From Candidatus Fermentibacterota bacterium (lineage in GTDB: Bacteria; Fermentibacterota; Fermentibacteria; Fermentibacterales; Fermentibacteraceae), in assembly GCA_012523605.1 (NCBI GenBank), contig JAAYTY010000029.1, positions 1 through 10,719 on the forward strand: 10,719 nucleotides of DNA. Direction: 5' to 3'. The position numbers and the translations under genes are program-made. This document shows positions 5,649 through 10,719 of this stretch, piece by piece. Under the pieces are notes generated by a model. That model saw only the letters and a list, made by a program, of their open reading frames with translations, was not told the origin of the DNA and searched no databases. The first letter of the stretch is position 1. The number at the start of each line of letters is the position of its first letter.

Positions 5649-7724
5649 ATGTTGATCCGCAGGAAGCTTGCGGTGCTGGCTGTGCTTGTCCCGGCCTGCT
5701 GTGCGCGTGGAGGAGCCCCGGGAGGCTCCGAGCGGACGATAGAGCTGGTCGCAGGCAAGAGGATCACTGTCACGGTCACGCTCGATCCGGAAGCATCCTT
5801 CATCCGCGAGTCGGCCGGACGGTACAGAATCGTGACGCCCGAGGCGGCCTATTCCGTATCTGCTCTGCTCGACTGCTGGTGGGCGGCAGGCAGCCCGACC
5901 GGCCCAGGCGGAGAGGAACTCGACGAGACAGCCCCCATAGTCGACGAAGAAGGACACACGGTCGTTCCCCTGGCTTTCGTCCGGGGCGATTCGTCGTATA
6001 TCGAGAGGCGCTGGCGCCTGGGCTCGTGCGAGGACCTGGTGCTCAGGTTCTCGATGACCACCGACACTCCCGAAGCACTCCTTGCGATCTGCAGCGGCAC
6101 GCTGCGGTCCGGGAGGTTCGAGCTTTGGGAGGGCTCGAGGCGCGTTCAGCTCGCTTCGAGATCCAGGGAGGCGATCCTGCTCGATGCCGGAAGCGGCGAT
6201 GTGGATCCGGACCCCCTGATCGAGCACCGGATGAACCTCTCGATACGTCCCGACGAGATGAGGCTGGCGGTCACGGACACGTTCACGGTCGATGCCTCGA
6301 ATGTCGGCAGAACGGAAGGCACCGGGTTCCTGGTGCCCGTGCTCGACGGATCGGCTCCCGAAACGATCGTGCCCCTCACAGGCCGCATGGAGAGATCGGG
6401 CGATTCTGTCATCTGCTTCCCCGACTCGGCCACCATGCTGTTCAGAGGATTCTATTCCACCGATGTCACCGGCTTCTACATCGAACACGGAGAAACGGCC
6501 AGCGCCCAGGTCAGGCTTCTCTCCTCGTTCTGCGGCGGGGAGTGGTTCTACCCCGGCAGCACGGTTCCGGCCGCCTACAGGATAAGAGCCTCGGTGCCGG
6601 CCGGCACGGAGTTCTATGCCCCGTTCGTGCTGGAATCCCGGCATGCCTCCGGCTCCTCCGAGGTGTATTCGTACTCTTCGCAGAGCGAGAGGATCGCGGG
6701 ACCCGTGTGCTGGGCGGCCGGCCGTTTCGAGAAGGCGGCGATAGCCGGTGGCGCCTCTACCCTCATGGTCTCCGACGAGGTGCCCGACTCTCTCGCCGCG
6801 GAGCTGACCGTGCTCTCGGACATGCTCTGCACCTCCGTCTGGAAGTGCCTCGGGTTCCCGGAGGGCCGGCTGGACGTGGTTGTCGTCTCCAGCATCGGCA
6901 GGCCGGTCCTGGCGGCGGGTCCGGGCGCTCTTCTGGTATCGCCGGACATGCTCGCCTCGCTGTCGGGACACGCCTCATGGGCCGACTCCCTCGCCGCAGG
7001 AACACGGCCCTCCTCGCCGGCGGTGGCCGCGAAGGCCTGCCGGGCGATGCTCGAACTCTCGACCTATCTTCCGGACGAAATCGAGATGGCGCTCTGCGCC
7101 TACGGCACCTGCAGGTTCGCCAGGGACTGGCAGTCGGCCGGCTCTGCGGACAGCCTGCTGGAAGCCTGCCTTCTCTACTATCTGCACTCGACCGCCGAGA
7201 CCGGCGGGATGGAGCCGGCCATCGCCGACCCCCAGCTCACCTCCTCCCCGCTCGCACAGCAGGTCCTCCTCGGGAAGGCGCCCTGCGTCTTCCAGATGCT
7301 GTCCGAGGTCATTCCGGATTTCGACGCAGGGATGGGCAGATTCCTCTCTGCTCTGCGACACGAGGGATACGCCTATGCGAGGCTCGCTTCCTCGCTCGGT
7401 CTTGCGGGTTCTGGGCGGACCTCCGAGTTCTTCGATGCATGGCTCTATCAGCCGGGAGTGCCTCAGATCGTGGTGAGCTGGCGCGAAAGCGGGAACGGGC
7501 TCTTCGCAAGGATCGAACAGCTCCAGCCCGGCCCTGAGTTTCCTCTTCCCCTTGGAAGGGTCGCGGTCTTCTACGAGGGCGGCAGGCGTATCCTGGAGAC
7601 TCTCGGGCGTCCCGAGTCCGGCGGCTGGCAGGCCGTGACCCGCTCGCTGAACCAGCCGGTCGAACGCATTGATCTGTTCCCCGGGAGGATCATCCCGGCC
7701 GACATAGTTTACGAAAGGGTCTGA
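5649..7724 (+). CDS. Predicted lipoprotein resembling an M1 aminopeptidase without its active site
   Basis: A 691-residue exported protein. The N-terminus has basic residues (MLIRRK), a hydrophobic core and VPAC at 14-17, a possible lipobox with Cys17 as the lipid anchor. Residues about 25-330 are rich in predicted beta strands, like the N-terminal domain of M1 peptidases. About 330-620 follows the M1 catalytic-domain layout: a strand (RLDVVVVSS), a long helical part, KAPCVFQMLSEV, and the closing FFDAWLYQPGVPQIVV motif (W598). But where M1 enzymes carry HExxH and then a distal Glu (WLNEGFA-like), this protein has AKACRAML (461-468) and MALCAYGTCRF (480-490). Zinc binding and catalysis therefore look lost. 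It may bind peptides or act as a scaffold at the envelope. The ATG at 5649 abuts a GGGAGGG; TTG at 5652 is an equally possible start. It is followed after 8 bases by the glucanotransferase gene. Homology to M1 is my reading of motifs and is not certain. Confidence 0.65.
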   Translation: MLIRRKLAVLAVLVPACCARGGAPGGSERTIELVAGKRITVTVTLDPEASFIRESAGRYRIVTPEAAYSVSALLDCWWAAGSPTGPGGEELDETAPIVDEEGHTVVPLAFVRGDSSYIERRWRLGSCEDLVLRFSMTTDTPEALLAICSGTLRSGRFELWEGSRRVQLASRSREAILLDAGSGDVDPDPLIEHRMNLSIRPDEMRLAVTDTFTVDASNVGRTEGTGFLVPVLDGSAPETIVPLTGRMERSGDSVICFPDSATMLFRGFYSTDVTGFYIEHGETASAQVRLLSSFCGGEWFYPGSTVPAAYRIRASVPAGTEFYAPFVLESRHASGSSEVYSYSSQSERIAGPVCWAAGRFEKAAIAGGASTLMVSDEVPDSLAAELTVLSDMLCTSVWKCLGFPEGRLDVVVVSSIGRPVLAAGPGALLVSPDMLASLSGHASWADSLAAGTRPSSPAVAAKACRAMLELSTYLPDEIEMALCAYGTCRFARDWQSAGSADSLLEACLLYYLHSTAETGGMEPAIADPQLTSSPLAQQVLLGKAPCVFQMLSEVIPDFDAGMGRFLSALRHEGYAYARLASSLGLAGSGRTSEFFDAWLYQPGVPQIVVSWRESGNGLFARIEQLQPGPEFPLPLGRVAVFYEGGRRILETLGRPESGGWQAVTRSLNQPVERIDLFPGRIIPADIVYERV

Positions 7725-7732
7725 TCTCCGCG

Positions 7733-9772
7733 ATGCAGCTTCGATTCGCAATGTGCCTCCACAACCACCAGCCCGTCGGCAACTTCGACGATGTCGTCGA
7801 GAAAGCGTTCCAGGACTGCTACCTGCCCCTCCTGGAGCATCTGGGCCGTCATCCCGGCGTCAGGCTGGGCCTGCACTACTCCGGCTGTCTGATGGACTGG
7901 ATGGAGGCGAAGCACCCCGAATACATCTCCAGGCTCAGGGATATGTGCTCCCGCGGCCAGGTGGAGCTCCTGACCAGCGGTTTCTACGAGCCGATCCTCC
8001 CGATCTTTCCACGGTCGGACGTCAAGAGACAGGTGAAGGCCTTCAGCGCGAAGCTCGCCCGGATCTCGGGCGGAACCCCGCGGGGGCTCTGGCTGACCGA
8101 GCGCGTCTGGGAGCCCTCCATGCCGTCGATACTCGAAGGAACCGGCGTGGAGTACGCAGTCGTGGACGACAATCACCTTGCTCTGGCGGGTCTTTCCCCC
8201 GGCGACTGCCGGCGCCCCTGGCTGACGGAGGATTCCGGGGTGCCGCTGAGGCTTCTGGGGAGCATGAAGCTGCTCAGGTACGCCATACCGTTCCACGGCG
8301 TTCGGGACGTCATGTCCATGCTGAAAGAGATGGCCGAGAGGGGAGATCCCCTGGCATTCTACGGCGACGACGGGGAGAAGTTCGGAGTCTGGCCAGGCAC
8401 CAGAGACCTCTGCTACGAACATGGCTGGCTGGAGGAGTTCCTCTCGTCCCTGGAGCACGCCGAGTGGATCCGGTGCATCACTCCGTCCGAGGCCTGCGAC
8501 GAGATCCCCGCCGGAGGGCCGGTTTACGTGCCCACCGCCAGCTATCCTGAAATGGGCGAGTGGACCCTTCCCGCAGGCGCCCGCGGGGAATACGGCAGAG
8601 TAGCCTCCGCCGTCTCGTCCGCCGGGGGCGAAGGCGCGTCCTTCCCGTTCATCAGAGGCGGATTCTGGAGGAACTTCCTCACCAGGTATCCCGAGGCCAA
8701 CGAACTGCACAAGAGGGTGCTCCACTCGTACGCCTCCGTTGTCGAGAGCAGGAGCGCCGATGCCATGAGGCACTACTGGCGCAGCCAGTGCAACTGTTCC
8801 TACTGGCACGGGGTATTCGGCGGGCTCTATCTGCCCCATCTCAGGGAGGCGGTCTGGATCGAACTTCACGAAGCGGAGAGGGCCGCCCACGAAAGGCTCG
8901 GGGATCTTCCGGTCGTGCATAGGGGGGACATCGATTCCGACGGGAGCGAGGAGATCCTCGTCATCACCCCTCGGCTCTCCGCTCTGGTGAGGACGGGGGA
9001 CGGGCTTTCGATAAGCGAGCTCACGGCCCTCGCGCCTGGCAGGCCGCCGGTCCCTCTCGGCCATGTCCTCACGAGAAGGGCGGAGGCCTACCATTCTCTC
9101 GTTTCCGACGCCCCGGCGGGTGACGGAGTCCGCACCATACACGACACGCTCACCTCGACGGAGGCGGGTCTCGCCTCCAGGGTAGTCACGGATCCCTGGC
9201 GCAGGGTCTCGTTCCGGAGCCTGGCACTCCCCCCGGGCGACTGGAAGGGGCGGTGGCTTGCGTGCTCCAGCGGTCTCCATGCCTTCCGGTGCATTCCCGG
9301 AACTGTCGCGCTGGAATCCGACGGAGATGCCGTCGCCGTCTCGGCTCGGCTAGAAGCCCCCTGCGGCATGGCGTCCAAGAGAATCGTCATCGGCCTGGCC
9401 GAACCCTTCATCGAGTGCAGAACCTCGTTCGACCTCGAAAGCGGGTCGGCCGGCGCCTGCGAGGTGTGCCTGAACCTGCTCACCGGCTCCGAGCCCGACA
9501 GGAGCATCAAGACAGGCTCGGCCAGAGCCCTTCCTGCAGGAAGCAGAGGCGGCGGGAGAGCCGCACGCATCGAAATCAGGGATGGATGGCGCAGAGCCGG
9601 AGCCGTGATCACTTCTCCCCGGATGCTGGAGGCGCTTCACATGCCCCTCGAGTCCGTCAACCGTTCCGAGAGGGGTTACGAGCGGGTGCACCAGGGGCTG
9701 GCGCTGGTGATGGCACAGGAGCCGGGCGCAAGGAGCGAACTGGTCCTCCGCATGGAGATATCGATTTCGTGA
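7733..9772 (+). CDS. GH57 4-alpha-glucanotransferase (alpha-amylase family 57)
   Basis: A 679-residue cytoplasmic enzyme that moves alpha-1,4-glucan segments between chains, or hydrolyses them, in glycogen or maltodextrin metabolism. It follows the Thermococcus litoralis enzyme (659 residues) motif by motif: HNHQP (10-14), GQVELL (75-80), WLTERVWEP with the nucleophile E123, GDDGEKFGVW (211-220) with the acid/base Asp at about D213, and SYPEMGEW (270-277). The catalytic (beta/alpha) barrel is about residues 1-290. A helical DUF1925-type segment follows (about 300-390, with YWHGVFGGLYLPHLR). The DUF1926-type beta-sandwich runs from about 395 to the end, with GDIDSDGSEE at 398-407 and the closing ESVNRSERGYERVHQG. 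No signal peptide is seen. ATG at 7733 starts 8 bases after the previous stop; the ribosome site is weak (GAAAGGG at 7713-7719). The stop overlaps ligA in GTGA. A long open frame on the opposite strand here is a shadow of the GC-rich codons. Confidence 0.95.
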   Translation: MQLRFAMCLHNHQPVGNFDDVVEKAFQDCYLPLLEHLGRHPGVRLGLHYSGCLMDWMEAKHPEYISRLRDMCSRGQVELLTSGFYEPILPIFPRSDVKRQVKAFSAKLARISGGTPRGLWLTERVWEPSMPSILEGTGVEYAVVDDNHLALAGLSPGDCRRPWLTEDSGVPLRLLGSMKLLRYAIPFHGVRDVMSMLKEMAERGDPLAFYGDDGEKFGVWPGTRDLCYEHGWLEEFLSSLEHAEWIRCITPSEACDEIPAGGPVYVPTASYPEMGEWTLPAGARGEYGRVASAVSSAGGEGASFPFIRGGFWRNFLTRYPEANELHKRVLHSYASVVESRSADAMRHYWRSQCNCSYWHGVFGGLYLPHLREAVWIELHEAERAAHERLGDLPVVHRGDIDSDGSEEILVITPRLSALVRTGDGLSISELTALAPGRPPVPLGHVLTRRAEAYHSLVSDAPAGDGVRTIHDTLTSTEAGLASRVVTDPWRRVSFRSLALPPGDWKGRWLACSSGLHAFRCIPGTVALESDGDAVAVSARLEAPCGMASKRIVIGLAEPFIECRTSFDLESGSAGACEVCLNLLTGSEPDRSIKTGSARALPAGSRGGGRAARIEIRDGWRRAGAVITSPRMLEALHMPLESVNRSERGYERVHQGLALVMAQEPGARSELVLRMEISIS

Positions 9773-10719
9773 TACCGCGCGAGGTGATTGACGAGGCCCG
9801 CGCACTGCGCGGTCTGATCGAGCACCACAGAGCCCTCTACTACAGGGAGGACCGTTCGGAGATACCCGACGAGGACTTCGACGCCCTTGTGGCCCGCCTT
9901 CTCCAGCTCGAAGAAGCCTGGCCCGGGCTGAAAACCCCCGACTCTCCCACCAGCCGCGTCGGTGCTCCTCCGGTGACCGGATTCGCCCCTGTGGTGCACG
10001 ACCCCCCCATGCTCAGCCTCGACAACGTATTCGATGCCGGGGAGTTCGCGGCATTCGAAGCACGGGTGATGAGAGAGACGGGGCTCGATGTTCCGCCGCG
10101 CTATTCGGTGGAGCCGAAGCTCGACGGGCTCGCCGTCTCGCTCCTCTACAGCGGCGGGGTGCTGGTCCGGGGAGCGACCAGGGGCGACGGGACGACGGGC
10201 GAGGACGTCACCGCGAACATCAGGACCATCAGGTCGGTTCCCCTGGCGCTTCCGGAAGATGCACCCCGTGACATCGAGGTCAGGGGGGAGGTGGTCTTCC
10301 GCAAGGCGGATTTCGAGGCTTTGAACAGAAAAAAGGCGGAAGCCGGCGAGAAGCCCTTCGCCAATCCGCGCAACGCCGCATCGGGTTCGCTGAGACAGCT
10401 CGACAGCAGGATCACCGCTTCGAGGCCGCTGAGCTTCGTGGCGTGGTCGGCGGCCGCGCCCCCCGAGGGCATCGAGACCCAGACAGGGCTTCTGGAGGCC
10501 CTCGGGCGATGGGGCATCCCGGTGTCGGGCCGCAACAGGCGATGCCGGGGCGCGGCCGAGGTGGAGAAGGCGCTTGCCGAACTGGAGGCCGACAGGCGCT
10601 CGCTTCCCTGGGAGATCGACGGAGCCGTGGTGAAGCTCGACGACTTCTCCCTTGCGAGAAGGATGGGCTCGATATCCCACGCTCCACGCTGGGCCGTCGC
10701 ATGGAAGTTCCATGCTCAG
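9769..10719 (+). CDS. ligA: NAD-dependent DNA ligase LigA, N-terminal part (cut by window end)
   Basis: LigA seals nicks in DNA during replication and repair, using NAD+ to form an enzyme-AMP. The frame is open from GTG 9769 to the last base, giving 317 codons of a protein usually near 670. The NAD-binding Ia domain is residues 1-70, with HHRALYYREDRSEIPDEDFDAL (19-40 region) matching the family. The adenylation domain follows, with the AMP-lysine K117 in EPKLDG (115-120), TRGDGTTGEDVTANIRTI, the RGEVVF block, NPRNAASGSLRQLD, WEIDGAVVKLD, and the last adenylation-domain motif APRWAVAWKF. The OB fold, zinc finger, HhH and BRCT domains are outside the window. The start GTG overlaps the glucanotransferase stop (9769-9772), so the housekeeping ligase is co-translated with a sugar enzyme here. 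F37 stands where many LigA have Tyr. Complementary-strand frames across it are shadows. Confidence 0.97.
   Translation, partial: MIPREVIDEARALRGLIEHHRALYYREDRSEIPDEDFDALVARLLQLEEAWPGLKTPDSPTSRVGAPPVTGFAPVVHDPPMLSLDNVFDAGEFAAFEARVMRETGLDVPPRYSVEPKLDGLAVSLLYSGGVLVRGATRGDGTTGEDVTANIRTIRSVPLALPEDAPRDIEVRGEVVFRKADFEALNRKKAEAGEKPFANPRNAASGSLRQLDSRITASRPLSFVAWSAAAPPEGIETQTGLLEALGRWGIPVSGRNRRCRGAAEVEKALAELEADRRSLPWEIDGAVVKLDDFSLARRMGSISHAPRWAVAWKFHAQ

Noticed and set aside
5611..5655. 14-codon ORF (ATG 5611) ending across the lipoprotein start, as a leader peptide
   Set aside because: No clear ribosome site, no regulatory codon run and no attenuator-like hairpin; short ORFs of this size occur by chance.
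5616..6971. Long open frames on both strands overlapping the pseudo-M1 gene (also 5627-7537, +)
   Set aside because: Products are Arg-, Gly- and Pro-rich with no domain; the frame from 5649 has a signal peptide, M1-like layout and ordered spacing with the next gene.
7709..9280. 523-codon open frame on the - strand opposite the GH57 gene
   Set aside because: The + strand frame matches GH57 motif by motif with catalytic residues; the - strand product has no recognisable domain and reflects GC-rich codon bias.
9676..10713. 345-codon - strand open frame opposite ligA
   Set aside because: ligA is certain on the + strand from several conserved motifs; the opposite frame is a shadow.

Overview
The window is a GC-rich stretch of bacterial chromosome with nine complete or partial genes on the + strand and one on the - strand, tightly packed with short gaps and 4-base stop/start overlaps. 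The lipid A genes (fabZ, lpxA) point to an outer-membrane (Gram-negative type) bacterium. The DUF5683 protein, the strong preference for AGG arginine codons in a GC-rich background, and a GH57 glucanotransferase next to ligA suggest a member of the FCB-like or candidate-phylum bacteria. That placement is inference; no rRNA or other marker is present to settle it.

Region 1 (1-4622, all +) reads as one transcription unit: the 3' end of fabZ, lpxA, a DUF5683 membrane protein, an ECF sigma factor, its membrane-anchored zinc-finger anti-sigma factor, and a secreted or outer-membrane protein with a CsgG/FlgT-like organisation. Gaps are -4, 16, 28, -4 and 27 bases. The theme is the cell envelope: lipid A synthesis beside a sigma/anti-sigma pair of the kind that senses envelope or redox state, followed by an exported protein that could be its target or partner.

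Region 2 (4623-4816) separates two converging genes. It holds a nearly perfect 29-bp inverted repeat (27/29) whose arms lie 118 bases apart, with smaller palindromes between them. It resembles a miniature inverted-repeat element or a large foldback RNA, and it is the clearest non-coding structure in the window.

Region 3 (4817-5500, -) is a seven-helix membrane protein of no family I recognise. It is divergently transcribed from region 4 across a 148-base intergenic space that probably holds both promoters.

Region 4 (5649-10719, +) is a second unit: a 691-residue predicted lipoprotein resembling the M1 aminopeptidase fold but lacking the zinc-binding and catalytic motifs; a complete GH57 4-alpha-glucanotransferase with its catalytic residues; and the first 317 codons of ligA (NAD-dependent DNA ligase), cut by the window end. 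I found no tRNA, rRNA, CRISPR array, transposase or phage gene. The least explained items are the pseudo-M1 lipoprotein, the inverted-repeat element, and the sigma/anti-sigma/exported-protein module in the lipid A operon.
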